Below are positions 47,101 through 55,675 of a stretch of DNA of 64,000 bases, piece by piece (position 1 is the stretch's first letter; each line of letters opens with the position of its first letter). The notes under the pieces are model-generated. The model was not told the DNA's origin. It did not search any database and saw only the letters and a program-made list of their open reading frames with translations. A program made the translations under genes and the position numbers. The stretch is from positions 496,001 to 560,000 of the forward strand of contig NZ_JALAAD010000001.1 in assembly GCF_022984075.1 (NCBI RefSeq). The letters are read 5' to 3'. Source of the DNA: Synechococcus sp. C9 (GTDB lineage: Bacteria; Cyanobacteriota; Cyanobacteriia; Gloeomargaritales; Gloeomargaritaceae).

Positions 47101-47706
47101 TTAGGCGGTGGCGGCGGCGTACTGGGCGCTCACAAAATCCCAGTTAATCAGATGGTCAATAAAGTCCTGGGCGTAGTCGGGGCGGCGGTTTTGGTACACC
47201 AGGTAGTAGGCGTGTTCCCACACATCCATCGTCAGCAAGGGAATTTGGTTGAAGCAGAAGGGGTTGTCGGCGTTGAGGGTTTTGGTCACCTTGAGGGTGC
47301 CGTTGTCCAGCACCAGCCACGCCCAACCACTGCCAAATTGGGTCACCCCCGCCTGTTTGAAGGCGGTCTTGAATTGGTCAAAGCTCCCGAAGTCAGCGTT
47401 AATTTTCTCCGCCAAGGCTCCCGTGGGGGCACCCCCGCCGCCGGGTTTCATACAATTCCAGTAAAAGGTATGGTTCCACGCCTGGGCACCGTTGTTGAAA
47501 ATCCCCACTTTGCTGGGGTCGCCGTAGGTTTTTTTGATCACCTCTTCCAGGGGCAGGTCGGCGTACTCCGTATCCTTGACCAGGTTGTTGTAGTTGGTCA
47601 CGTAGGCGGCGTGGTGTTTGCCGTAGTGGTAGGTGAAAATTTCCGCCGTCAGGTACGGGGCTAGGGCATCCGGGGCGTAGGGCAATTCGGGCAATTCGTA
47701 AGACAT
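47101..47706 (-). CDS. sodB: Iron superoxide dismutase SodB
   Basis: Cytosolic superoxide dismutase, 201 residues, normal length. Metal ligands: His in FTYHYGKHHAAYV, His in GAQAWNHTFYWNCM, and Asp/His in TMDVWEHAYYLVYQNRRPDY. The Gln in GAQAWNHTFYW and the overall sequence indicate the iron rather than manganese type. No signal peptide. Followed by a clear terminator; the upstream spacer to the divergent accD (about 260 bp) probably holds both promoters. Confidence 0.97.
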   Translation of the reverse strand: MSYELPELPYAPDALAPYLTAEIFTYHYGKHHAAYVTNYNNLVKDTEYADLPLEEVIKKTYGDPSKVGIFNNGAQAWNHTFYWNCMKPGGGGAPTGALAEKINADFGSFDQFKTAFKQAGVTQFGSGWAWLVLDNGTLKVTKTLNADNPFCFNQIPLLTMDVWEHAYYLVYQNRRPDYAQDFIDHLINWDFVSAQYAAATA

Positions 47707-47969
47707 AATCCAAGATTCCTCAGATGGAATGGTTCGCCTTTACTGTAGCGCATCCCTGCCCCGGTCGTACTCGTAACGAGTGTGAATAATCCCTGCGGGG
47801 CATGACGAAGCACGACTCAGTACATAGGATAACCTGCGTGTTACAGATGGTTACGGTTAGGTAGAAATACGGGGCGGGTTGGGTCTTCACGGTGGGAATT
47901 GCCCCCTGAGCGGCGAACCATTTCCCTAACCCTGCTACACTGCAAAATGACCCTGAGAGGGCATCCCCC

Positions 47970-48878
47970 ATGAGTTTGTTTGATTGGTTCGCCAACCGTC
48001 CCAAGGCCGCCCCCTTGAGCCAGGAGCAACAACAACGGGAAATTGCCGATGGTCTCTGGACCAAGTGCCTTGCCTGTGGGGCTTTGACCTATACCAAAGA
48101 TTTACATTTGAATAACAAGGTCTGCCCGGAATGCGGCTACCATCACCCGGTCAAAAGCCATGAACGGCTCAAGCAATTGCTGGATGCGGATACCTGGCAA
48201 CCCCGGAATGAACATCTCACCGCCTGCGACCCCTTGCATTTTGTGGACCGCAAACCCTACAGCGAGCGCCTGCGGGAAATGCAACATAAAACCGGCTTAA
48301 ACGATGCGATTCAAACGGGTTTTGGCAAAATTGACACCCATCCGGTGGCCCTGGGGGTGATGGATTTTAATTTCATGGGCGGCAGTATGGGGTCGGTGGT
48401 GGGGGAAAAAATTACCCGCCTGGTGGAGGAAGCCACCCAAGCCCGTCTGCCGGTGATCCTGGTCTGCGCTTCGGGGGGGGCCCGGATGCAGGAGGGGATG
48501 CTGAGTTTGATGCAGATGGCGAAAACTGCCGCCGCTTTGGGACGACACCGCCAGGCGAATTTGCTGTACATTAGCATTCTCACCCATCCCACCACCGGGG
48601 GCGTGACCGCCAGTTTTGCCATGCTGGGGGATTTGATTCTCGCCGAACCCAAGGCATTGATTGGTTTTGCCGGTCGGCGGGTGATCGAGCAGACCCTGCG
48701 GGAAAAATTACCCGACAATTTCCAAACGGCGGAATACCTACTCCAGCATGGGTTTGTGGATATGATCGTCCCCCGCACCCAACTCAAACATACCCTCGCC
48801 CAACTCCTGCGCCTGCACACGCCCACCAGCCCCCCGGTAGGACATCGCTATGTGACCCCCGGATTCCTGTTAAGCTAA
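47970..48878 (+). CDS. accD: Acetyl-CoA carboxylase carboxyltransferase beta subunit AccD
   Basis: Beta subunit of the carboxyltransferase of acetyl-CoA carboxylase, first step of fatty acid synthesis, acting with AccA. 302 residues. N-terminal four-Cys zinc ribbon [31 protein letters not shown], then the carboxyltransferase core [61 protein letters not shown] and [14 protein letters not shown]. Divergent from sodB; psbV follows on the same strand after 37 bp. Confidence 0.97.
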   Translation: MSLFDWFANRPKAAPLSQEQQQREIADGLWTKCLACGALTYTKDLHLNNKVCPECGYHHPVKSHERLKQLLDADTWQPRNEHLTACDPLHFVDRKPYSERLREMQHKTGLNDAIQTGFGKIDTHPVALGVMDFNFMGGSMGSVVGEKITRLVEEATQARLPVILVCASGGARMQEGMLSLMQMAKTAAALGRHRQANLLYISILTHPTTGGVTASFAMLGDLILAEPKALIGFAGRRVIEQTLREKLPDNFQTAEYLLQHGFVDMIVPRTQLKHTLAQLLRLHTPTSPPVGHRYVTPGFLLS

Positions 48879-48915
48879 AAGATGCTGCTGTGTGTTGGGC
48901 TTATTGAGGAGAATT

Positions 48916-49401
48916 ATGGTCAGAACGTGCCTTTGGCTTTTCCTGAGTGTCTGTCTGTGCCTGGGCTGGATCGCTCCTGCTTGGGCGGTGGAATTGGATG
49001 CGGCAACCCGTACCGTTCCCCTGAATGATAAGGGGGATGTCGCTACGTTGACCTTACAAGAAGCCCAGCGGGGCAAACGGTTATTCAACGCCAAATGCGG
49101 TACCTGCCATGCGGGGGGCATTACCAAAACCAACCCAGTGGTGGGGCTAGACCCGGAATCCTTAGCCTTGGCGACCCCCCCCCGGAACAACATTGAAGCC
49201 CTGGTGGACTACATGAAAAACCCCACCAGTTACGACGGGCTAACCTCGATTGCGGAAATTCATCCCAGCCTGTCCAGTGCCGACATTTACCCGAAAATGC
49301 GGGATTTGACGGAGGATGACCTGTATGCGATTGCGGGGCATATTTTGATCCAACCAAAAGTGCGGGGGGTACAGTGGGGCGGCGGCAAAATTCATTATTA
49401 A
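48916..49401 (+). CDS. psbV: Cytochrome c550 PsbV, extrinsic photosystem II subunit
   Basis: Lumenal cytochrome that stabilises the oxygen-evolving cluster of photosystem II. 161 residues from ATG 48916; the signal peptide ends at PAWA/VEL. Haem motif CGTCH in NAKCGTCHAGG; the sixth ligand His is in SIAEIHPSLSSADIYPKM. C-terminus GGGKIHY is conserved. ATG 48916 rather than an in-frame start 24 bp earlier gives the standard N-terminus and follows TGAGGAG. It overlaps psbV2 by 28 bp. Confidence 0.97.
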   Translation: MVRTCLWLFLSVCLCLGWIAPAWAVELDAATRTVPLNDKGDVATLTLQEAQRGKRLFNAKCGTCHAGGITKTNPVVGLDPESLALATPPRNNIEALVDYMKNPTSYDGLTSIAEIHPSLSSADIYPKMRDLTEDDLYAIAGHILIQPKVRGVQWGGGKIHY

Positions 49402-49868
49402 TCGGTGCGCTCCTGCTGGGGTGGGTGGTGTGGACGTGGTTCATGCCGCCCGCTTTCGCCGCCCGGGTTGACCCCTATGTGAGCCGCTATCTCAAGGTGA
49501 CCCAGCCGGTGGACCTCCCGGCGGATGCCCAGGGAACCATGCAATCCTTCACTGCCCTCGACCTGAGTGCGGGCAAGCAATTGTTTGAAAGCAATTGTAT
49601 TAACTGCCATGTGGGGGGAGCGACCCTGCCCAACCCCCGGGTCTCCCTGTCCTTGGCGGATTTGCGAGGCGCATCCCCACCCCGGGACAATATCCGTGCC
49701 CTGGTGCAGTTCACCCGCCTACCCAAAAATTACGATGGGACGGAGGACAGCTACACTTGTCGGGAATTGTCCCCCCAAACGGCGACGGATGAGGAATTAG
49801 CACAATTAGCCGCCTTTATTTTGCAAGCGGCACGGGTGGCTCCCGGTTGGGGTAGCAAGGATTTTTGA
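49374..49868 (+). CDS. psbV2: Cytochrome c550-like protein PsbV2
   Basis: Paralogue of PsbV, 164 residues, translated from a GTG inside the psbV 3' end (28-bp overlap), so translational coupling is expected. Signal peptide ends at PAFAA. Haem motif NCINCHVGG. The region equivalent to the PsbV sixth ligand reads EDSYTCRELSPQTATDEEL, with Cys where PsbV has His. Thermosynechococcus PsbV2 is known from its structure to have His/Cys haem ligation, so the same unusual ligation is predicted here. Its function in photosystem II is not settled. Confidence 0.92.
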   Translation: MGRRQNSLLIGALLLGWVVWTWFMPPAFAARVDPYVSRYLKVTQPVDLPADAQGTMQSFTALDLSAGKQLFESNCINCHVGGATLPNPRVSLSLADLRGASPPRDNIRALVQFTRLPKNYDGTEDSYTCRELSPQTATDEELAQLAAFILQAARVAPGWGSKDF

Positions 49869-49887
49869 GGGATTACATGAGCAATCG

Positions 49888-50211
49888 TTAGGAGGCCATG
49901 GCGACCGCCACTTTTTCTTGCAATTCCCCGGATTGGTACATTTCGATCATGATGTCTGAACCCCCGATAAATTCCCCGTTGATATAGACCTGGGGAATGG
50001 TCGGCCAATTGCTGTATTCCTTGATCCCCTGCCGGATTTCCTCGTCACTGAGCACGTCAAAGGTTTCGTAAACCGCTCCAACCGCATTGAGAATTTGCAC
50101 CACATTATTAGAAAAACCACACTGGGGCATGAGTTTTGTCCCCTTCATAAACACCATAATTTTGTTACCTTTCACCAGGGCTTCAATGCGGGCTTGGGTT
50201 TCCGGGAGCAT
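49888..50211 (-). CDS. Monothiol glutaredoxin, CGFS type
   Basis: A 107-residue Grx4/GrxD-like protein: [28 protein letters not shown] carries the CGFS active site; [29 protein letters not shown] is the glutathione-binding part. CGFS glutaredoxins hold and pass on [2Fe-2S] clusters, often with BolA. No BolA gene is adjacent. Convergent with psbV2. Confidence 0.95.
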   Translation of the reverse strand: MLPETQARIEALVKGNKIMVFMKGTKLMPQCGFSNNVVQILNAVGAVYETFDVLSDEEIRQGIKEYSNWPTIPQVYINGEFIGGSDIMIEMYQSGELQEKVAVAMAS

Positions 50212-50300
50212 AGCGTGTATCCTAATCTATGGGATTCATTGAGCTATTATACCAAGGGTTTGGTGGGGTACAATCAAAAGACAGCCGCTCGGAGGATTCC

Positions 50301-51362
50301 ATGCGTTATTCCCCCCTGTGGGAGTGCTATCAAAATCAGGCGAAACTGACCGAATTTGCCGGGTGGATGCTCCCTGCCCAATTTGCCGGATTAACGCCAG
50401 AACATCAGGCGGTGCGCCAGAGAGCGGGATTATTCGACATTTCCCACATGGGTCAAATTGAACTGCAAAGCCCCCATATTTTAGAAGATGTCAACCCTTT
50501 AGTTCCCACCGCCATTACCCAGTTAAAACCCGGTCAGGCGCAATATACGGTTTTGCTCAACACTCTGGGGGGAATTCTCGATGATCTGATCATTTACGCC
50601 CAGGGGGAAGGGCAAATCAAACTAATTGTGAATGCGGCTTGTACGGAGAAAAACCTGAAGTGGTTGCACCAACATGTACCAAGGGCGGTGCTCCAACCAA
50701 CAGCCCAGGCGTTAATAGCCGTGCAAGGCCCCCATGCCACCGGGATTTTACAAACCTTAACCCCGACCGCACTCCAGACCATTCCTCGGTTTGGGCATAC
50801 AATAATAAGTACAAAATTTGGACACATCTGGGTGGCACGCACGGGCTACACGGGGGAAGATGGCTGGGAAATTCAGGCGGAACCGACGGTAGGACAAGCC
50901 CTCTGGCGGGAATTGATTGCCCAGGGAGCCACGCCCTGCGGGTTGGTCGCCCGGGATATGTTGCGCTTGGAAGCGGGACTGCATTTATACGGGCAAGATA
51001 TGGATGAGAGCAGTACACCCCTGGAAGCGGGGTTGGGGTGGCTGGTGGACTGGGACAAGGGGGATTTTTTGGGGCGGGCGGGGTTAATCGCCCAAAAGAG
51101 TCAAGGGGTGGCGCAGAAATTGGTGGGGCTGATTGGGACGGGGCGGCGGATTTTTCGGCAGGGCTATCCGGTGCGGGCGCAGGGGCAGACGGTGGGACGC
51201 ATCACCAGTGGCACCCTATCCTTGAGTGTGGGGCGACCCATTGGTTTTGCCTATGTGGATACCCCCTGGACGGCACTGGACACCCCCTTGACCGTGCAGG
51301 TACGGGAGCAGGAATTGCCGGTTACAGTAGTAAAAAGAACGTTTTACACCCGGACGGGATGA
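50301..51362 (+). CDS. gcvT: Glycine cleavage system T protein (aminomethyltransferase)
   Basis: Transfers the aminomethyl group from lipoyl-GcvH to tetrahydrofolate in glycine cleavage and photorespiration. 353 residues from the ATG at 50301 (MRYSPLWECYQNQAKLTEFAGW), preceded by GGAGGA; an in-frame start 72 bp upstream is rejected. Motifs: LFDISHMGQIEL, VQGPHATGIL, GYTGEDGWEI, ARDMLRLEAGLHLYGQDMDESSTPLEAGLGW. gcvH follows after 4 bp. gcvP is not in the window. Confidence 0.97.
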   Translation: MRYSPLWECYQNQAKLTEFAGWMLPAQFAGLTPEHQAVRQRAGLFDISHMGQIELQSPHILEDVNPLVPTAITQLKPGQAQYTVLLNTLGGILDDLIIYAQGEGQIKLIVNAACTEKNLKWLHQHVPRAVLQPTAQALIAVQGPHATGILQTLTPTALQTIPRFGHTIISTKFGHIWVARTGYTGEDGWEIQAEPTVGQALWRELIAQGATPCGLVARDMLRLEAGLHLYGQDMDESSTPLEAGLGWLVDWDKGDFLGRAGLIAQKSQGVAQKLVGLIGTGRRIFRQGYPVRAQGQTVGRITSGTLSLSVGRPIGFAYVDTPWTALDTPLTVQVREQELPVTVVKRTFYTRTG

Positions 51363-51366
51363 ATCT

Positions 51367-51753
51367 ATGGCACTCACCTACCCTGTTGAATTACATTATA
51401 CTGCGACACATGAGTACGTTGCCCTAACTGATGACGTGGCGGTGGTGGGGATTACAGCCTTTGCGGTCGAGGAATTGGGAGATATTACCTATTTGGAATT
51501 GCCTGCGGTGGGGCAGACGGTCAGCCGGGGGGAACGCTTTGGCACGATTGAGTCGGTGAAGGCGGTTTCGGATTTGTATGCGCCGGTGTCGGGGGTGGTG
51601 ACGGCGGTACATGAGGAATTGCTGGATGCCCCGGAAAGGATTGCCAGTGACCCCTATGGCAACGGTTGGCTATTGAAAATTCGCTTGACTCACCCGGAGG
51701 AAACGGAGAAATTGCTGACGGCGGCGGATTATCAAGCCCATTTGGGTGGGTGA
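51367..51753 (+). CDS. gcvH: Glycine cleavage system H protein
   Basis: Lipoyl carrier of the glycine cleavage system, 128 residues. The lipoylated Lys is in GTIESVKAVSDLYAPVSG; other conserved parts are HYTATHEYVALTDDVAVVGITAFAVEELGDITYLELPAVG and NGWLLKIRL. Cotranscribed with gcvT (4-bp spacing). Confidence 0.97.
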   Translation: MALTYPVELHYTATHEYVALTDDVAVVGITAFAVEELGDITYLELPAVGQTVSRGERFGTIESVKAVSDLYAPVSGVVTAVHEELLDAPERIASDPYGNGWLLKIRLTHPEETEKLLTAADYQAHLGG

Positions 51754-51899
51754 TTGCCCACGCTTATACAGTCTTTTCTTTGAGAGTTTCAAGTAAATAA
51801 TGATGTCGTATGGTGATCAACGCCCAAAATCCTTTCAGGGAGAGAGGTTTGCTAAAATTATGCCTCATGCCAACATTAGTAAAGTGAAACTCTCTTTTT

Positions 51900-52252
51900 A
51901 TCAAAAAACGTGGGTCTAAAACCCCGCCTAATGCCTCCGGCACGGCTACGCCTAGGAAGGCGGCTTTTGCTATACTAAACGCAGAGGCGAGGGTAATCAA
52001 CCTCTCTAAAAACCCGATAGCCTAACGGCTAAAAAAACAACCAAGGTTTTTGGTTGGTTCAACGGTACCTTAGGGCATAAGGGAACCGCCATCGCTTCGC
52101 AACACTTTGTGAACGCAAGAGGGAACGCTATGGCTTGCGCCACCTGCGGAAGGGGAGAGTTTGACCGCTACTTTGAGCAATGAGAATTGTTTTCAGCAAG
52201 TCATCTCGTTGAACCAAGAATCCCCGCACCTTTAGGTCGGGGAGTGTCAAGA
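51900..52252. mobile_element. Probable non-autonomous IS200/IS605-type remnant
   Basis: No gene is found from 51754 to 52342. The right end AATCCCCGCACCTTTAGGT-CGGGGAGTGTCAA (52220-52250), a hairpin CCCCG.ACCT/AGGT.CGGGG, is the kind of palindromic terminus seen in cyanobacterial IS200/IS605 elements. Upstream are other hairpins (AACCAAGGTTTTTGGTTGGTT near 52040) and GTCTAAAACCCCGCC near 51912, which may be the left end. No TnpA or TnpB frame survives. Subterminal DNA may preserve a reRNA/omega-RNA-like scaffold. Confidence 0.5.
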
Positions 52253-52262
52253 AGTGCCCATT

Positions 52263-52297
52263 AAAAAATGAGCCGATACCCTGGAAAAGTTCGGCTC
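52263..52297 (-). terminator. Rho-independent terminator of the HEAT-repeat gene
   Basis: On the minus strand the arms GAGCCGA (52291-52297) and TCGGCTC (52270-52276) pair across a 14-base loop and are followed by a T-run (A6 on plus, 52263-52268). It lies 45 bp past the stop codon. Confidence 0.75.
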
Positions 52298-52342
52298 TGT
52301 GAGCATGAAATTAACGATTTGGGAGTTAAAAACCAGCCACCC

Positions 52343-53002
52343 CTAATCCGCCAACCGAGATAGGCTGTAATTCGCCGCTGTCCGCACTTGGGGATAGTAA
52401 TCCTTGGCGAGATAGTGCAGAGCCGCCCGGGTTTTGGGGCTGGGTAAATTTCCCAACGCCTCCGCCAATCGCTGGCGCACCAGCCAGTCCTCCGACTGCA
52501 CAAAAGTTAACAACCGCTCCACCGCCGCCACCGCCCCAATTTCCCCCAAAGCGGCAATCACCGCCTGCTGAATCACCGGTTCCGGGGCATCCAACGCCTG
52601 AATCAGTACATCGTAGGCACGGACATCCCCCAAATTCCCCAGGGAAACGGCGGCACTAAACCGCACCAGCCATTCCGTATCCTCGTACAGCGCATGGATC
52701 AAGGGTTCCACCGCCCGCTCATCCTGTAAATAGCCCAATGCTCCGGCGGCATCCGCCCGAATCCCATAATCCGGGTCGCCCTCCAATAAGTTCACCAGCA
52801 GGGGGAAACACTCCGGCGTAGGTTTTACCCCCAGCCCGAAGACCGCCATCGAACGGATTTGCAAACTCTCATCCCCCAGGGCTTTTTTCAACAGGGGAAA
52901 CGCCTCCGCTGGAGCCACCTCCCGCAACGCCACCAACGCCAACAACCGGTCCTTCAGTTGCGGACTCTCCAATTGCTCGGACAACTGCGCTAGGTTCACC
53001 AT
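52343..53002 (-). CDS. HEAT-repeat protein (phycobilisome lyase/NblB-like repeats)
   Basis: A 219-residue all-helical protein of about six HEAT/PBS-lyase repeats of 31 residues: LLALVALREVAPAEAFPLLKKALGDESLQIRSMAVFGLG, YGIRADAAGALGYLQDERAVEPLIHALYED, WLVRFSAAVSLGNLGDVRAYDVLIQALDA and so on. This repeat type occurs in CpcE/F-like bilin lyases and in NblB, a phycobilisome-degradation factor, but generic scaffold proteins share it. Without alignment I call only the repeat family. Divergent from ndhI. Confidence 0.85.
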   Translation of the reverse strand: MVNLAQLSEQLESPQLKDRLLALVALREVAPAEAFPLLKKALGDESLQIRSMAVFGLGVKPTPECFPLLVNLLEGDPDYGIRADAAGALGYLQDERAVEPLIHALYEDTEWLVRFSAAVSLGNLGDVRAYDVLIQALDAPEPVIQQAVIAALGEIGAVAAVERLLTFVQSEDWLVRQRLAEALGNLPSPKTRAALHYLAKDYYPQVRTAANYSLSRLAD

Positions 53003-53151
53003 AAGCGGTATGACTCCAAGAATGTAACATTTCTTAATATAAGCATATCATAACCCAAGTCAAAGAAAATTTGCTAGGGGGTATCCCTTGCCGAAACGGG
53101 CAGGGGCGTTCATCATAGGGATTAGCAATACCCCATCGAGAGAGAGCCATC

Positions 53152-53736
53152 ATGTTCAAATTTCTCACCAAAGTGGCGGAATACGGACGGGATGCGGTAC
53201 AGGCGGCACGTTACATTGGTCAGGGCTTATCGGTTACGTTTGACCACATGCACCGGCGACCGGTGACCGTGCAATATCCCTACGAGAAGTTAATCCCCTC
53301 GGAGCGGTTTCGGGGGCGGATTCACTTTGAATTTGACAAATGTATTGCCTGCGAAGTGTGTGTGCGGGTTTGCCCCATCAACCTGCCGGTGGTGGATTGG
53401 GAATACAACAAAGAATTGAAGAAAAAAGAACTCAAACACTACAGTATTGATTTTGGGGTCTGTATCTTCTGTGGAAATTGCGTGGAATATTGCCCCACCA
53501 ATTGCCTGTCCATGACCGAGGAATACGAACTTTCTACCTACGACCGGCACGAACTCAATTACGACAACCACGCCCTGGGTCGTTTGCCGGTGAATGTGAC
53601 CCAAGACCCGATGGTGCAACCGATCCGGGGTCTAGCCTACTTGCCCAAGGGGGTGATGGAAGGTCATGAGGTGCCCCCCACCGAGCGTCGGGCGGGTCTG
53701 CGTCCTGAGGAAATCCTCGAACAGATGGAACCCTAG
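53152..53736 (+). CDS. ndhI: NDH-1 complex subunit I (NdhI)
   Basis: Peripheral-arm subunit of the photosynthetic/respiratory NDH-1 complex, 194 residues. Two [4Fe-4S] ferredoxin motifs: [13 protein letters not shown] and [14 protein letters not shown]-terminal amphipathic [26 protein letters not shown] and [21 protein letters not shown] are standard. ndhA, usually immediately upstream, is missing: the HEAT-repeat gene lies there on the other strand. ndhG follows after 38 bp. Confidence 0.97.
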   Translation: MFKFLTKVAEYGRDAVQAARYIGQGLSVTFDHMHRRPVTVQYPYEKLIPSERFRGRIHFEFDKCIACEVCVRVCPINLPVVDWEYNKELKKKELKHYSIDFGVCIFCGNCVEYCPTNCLSMTEEYELSTYDRHELNYDNHALGRLPVNVTQDPMVQPIRGLAYLPKGVMEGHEVPPTERRAGLRPEEILEQMEP

Positions 53737-53774
53737 GGCGTACAATACGGGCAGATAATTTGGGAGGGAAGTCC

Positions 53775-54377
53775 GTGACCTTGGCAGATGGGGTACAAAT
53801 TGTCAGTTTTGCCGTTTTGAGTGTGATGATGTTGTCCGCCGCCCTGGGGGTGGTTTTGCTCAACAACATCGTCTATTCGGCCTTCCTGTTGGGTGGGGTA
53901 TTTATCAGCCTCTCCGGGTTGTATGTTTTGCTGAATGCGGATTTTGTGGCCGCCGCTCAGATTTTGATCTATGTGGGAGCGGTGAATGTCCTGATTTTGT
54001 TTGCCATCATGTTGGTCAATAAACGGGAGGTGTTTGTCCCCCTGCCCCGCACTGGTTTGCGGAATTTGTTGACCACTTTTGTTTGTTTTGGCCTGCTGGC
54101 ACTCCTGGGAACCATGATCCTGACGACCCCTTGGGCGGTAAACTTGGGTGCCCACCCGGCCAGTTCCATCGTCCGGATCGGCCAGCATTTTTTCAGCGGG
54201 TTCTTGTTGCCCTTTGAATTGGCTTCGGTGCTGTTGCTGATGGCGTTGATTGGGGCGGTGGTGATTGCCCGCCGGGAATTGGTGCCCGAACCGGAATTTC
54301 CCCAGGGGCCATCCTTGAGCCTGCCTGAACGTCCCCGCCCCGAAGTGCCCACCCTGGCCGGTCGCAATGAGGAATAG
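53775..54377 (+). CDS. ndhG: NDH-1 complex subunit J/6 (NdhG)
   Basis: Membrane-arm subunit, 200 residues, five predicted helices: IVSFAVLSVMMLSAALGVVLLNNIVYSAFLLGGVFISLSGLYVLLNADFVAAAQILIYVGAVNVLILFAIMLVNKRE is the conserved first half. Start chosen at GTG 53775, 8 bp after GGGAGG; a TTG at 53760 lies upstream of that site. ndhE, the usual next gene, does not follow; a minus-strand gene converges instead. Confidence 0.95.
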   Translation: MTLADGVQIVSFAVLSVMMLSAALGVVLLNNIVYSAFLLGGVFISLSGLYVLLNADFVAAAQILIYVGAVNVLILFAIMLVNKREVFVPLPRTGLRNLLTTFVCFGLLALLGTMILTTPWAVNLGAHPASSIVRIGQHFFSGFLLPFELASVLLLMALIGAVVIARRELVPEPEFPQGPSLSLPERPRPEVPTLAGRNEE

Positions 54378-54380
54378 GGA

Positions 54381-55184
54381 CTAACGCCGCAACAGCCGGT
54401 ATTCCACCATCGTCCAGGTTTCCCCCTGGGGTTCCCCGTAGGTCACGGGTTGATCCTCCCCCGGCACCGCCAAGGTCAGGCCATCCAAATTCACCTGCCA
54501 AAGTGAAGGTCGCTCCAGACCGAGGATGCGGGTTTCAAATAAAATGCTGGTCGGAGTTTCCCGGCTCCAGCCTAACAATAGGGAATGGGTATGGGCCACC
54601 GCCTGGGGGGTCACCGCCCGCACCCCCGTGCCATCACTCTGCCAGACCAAGGCACTGTCGGAAATTTCCGAAGACCCAAACCAGCCCGCCACCTGCCGCA
54701 CCAGTAATTGACGGCTATCCGCCGACCAGGACACGGGCACCAGCACCCAAATTTGCCCCGGTTGGATGACCCGGGGTTGTCCCAAGGGGCGCAGGACGAT
54801 GGGTAAAACTCCCCCCGGGCGACGAATGTGCAACGTACTGCTCACCTGAGTGCGGGTATAATCCCGATGCGCCAAAATCTGCACCCGACTGAAGACGCTG
54901 TACCGCCCATCGGGAGAAATCAGGGTAGGGCTTTGGGTGGTGCCCCGCACCGTCCGCCGGGTGCGTTGCGCTTGGGTTTGCAGACCCCATACCCACCGCC
55001 AAGGCATGGGATAGGCACTGGCCAACGGGTCTTCCGGTACCCAGGCTGGGACTGGCAAGGCAGGCTGACGGGGAGCCGCCACCGCAGGTAAAATAAAGTT
55101 TGCCAAAGCTGTTGCGGCTAGCGCAGTAGCAACTAGCCCACTGATGTACGCCAACCGGACTCGGTTAGCCCTTGCACCCTTCAT
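54381..55184 (-). CDS. Exported protein with WD/TolB-like beta-propeller features
   Basis: A 267-residue protein with an N-terminal signal or anchor (ISGLVATALAATALANFILPAVAAP). The mature part contains repeated Ser/Asp-turn motifs characteristic of TolB/WD40-like blades: SPTLISPDGRYSVFSRVQIL, VPVSWSADSRQLLVRQVAGW and HSLLLGWSRETPTSILFETRI. It ends TWTMVEYRLLRR. Function unknown. It converges with ndhG with a 3-bp gap; a shared operon with any neighbour is excluded. Confidence 0.8.
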   Translation of the reverse strand: MKGARANRVRLAYISGLVATALAATALANFILPAVAAPRQPALPVPAWVPEDPLASAYPMPWRWVWGLQTQAQRTRRTVRGTTQSPTLISPDGRYSVFSRVQILAHRDYTRTQVSSTLHIRRPGGVLPIVLRPLGQPRVIQPGQIWVLVPVSWSADSRQLLVRQVAGWFGSSEISDSALVWQSDGTGVRAVTPQAVAHTHSLLLGWSRETPTSILFETRILGLERPSLWQVNLDGLTLAVPGEDQPVTYGEPQGETWTMVEYRLLRR

Positions 55185-55675
55185 GGTGATTGCACAACTA
55201 ATTACTTTTTAATATAACAGATGCCCAAGGAGTAGCCATGCCAATTTAATATATGGCAATATCATTTGCATTGTGAGAAAAAAATATTTAGATTAGGGTA
55301 CCTCTATAAATTATAAATTCAAAGTTAGCGGTCCCAGGGGGGCATCCCCGCCCTTAGCGCTGGGTAATATGGGTATGCCAACGATGAGATTTTGGATTGG
55401 TTCAAATAACTAGAGGTTCCCATCATCCAATAAATCCTCTTCCTCATCTGCCAGGAGCAGGGTTTTGCCAAGCTAGGCATTTCCCCCGTGGTTAAGTAAA
55501 AAAAATAAACAAATAAGTAAAAATACTTAACTATCCGGATCAAGGGGCGGATTTAGTCCCCCGTATAGGCAGTAACCTGATGAGAAACATCGGAACTTCC
55601 GGGGTTGGGGGGTTTCCTTTCTAGGGGTTAATGCTATAGTAAAGATCAAAAATGGTGTGAGGTTGCAGAACTCCT
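55185..55675. repeat. Intergenic region with a degenerate miniature repeat
   Basis: 491 bp without a gene. At 55295-55370 it holds GGTACCTCTATAAATT, CAAAGTTAGCGGTCCCAGGGGGGCATCCCCGCCC and a GCGCTGGGT end, a degraded copy of the module next to devC. Around 55500 an A-rich stretch (AAAAAAAATAAACAAATAAG) adds nothing I can identify. The promoter of the following four-gene operon must lie within the last 200 bp. Confidence 0.5.

Noticed and set aside
50212-50300. Glycine riboswitch ahead of gcvT
   Set aside because: The leader is only about 90 bp and I could not draw the conserved tandem aptamer structure.
51754-52342. tRNA, tmRNA or RNase P RNA gene in the long gap after gcvH
   Set aside because: No cloverleaf, tmRNA ends or P-RNA core could be recognised; an IS200/IS605-type remnant explains the hairpins better.
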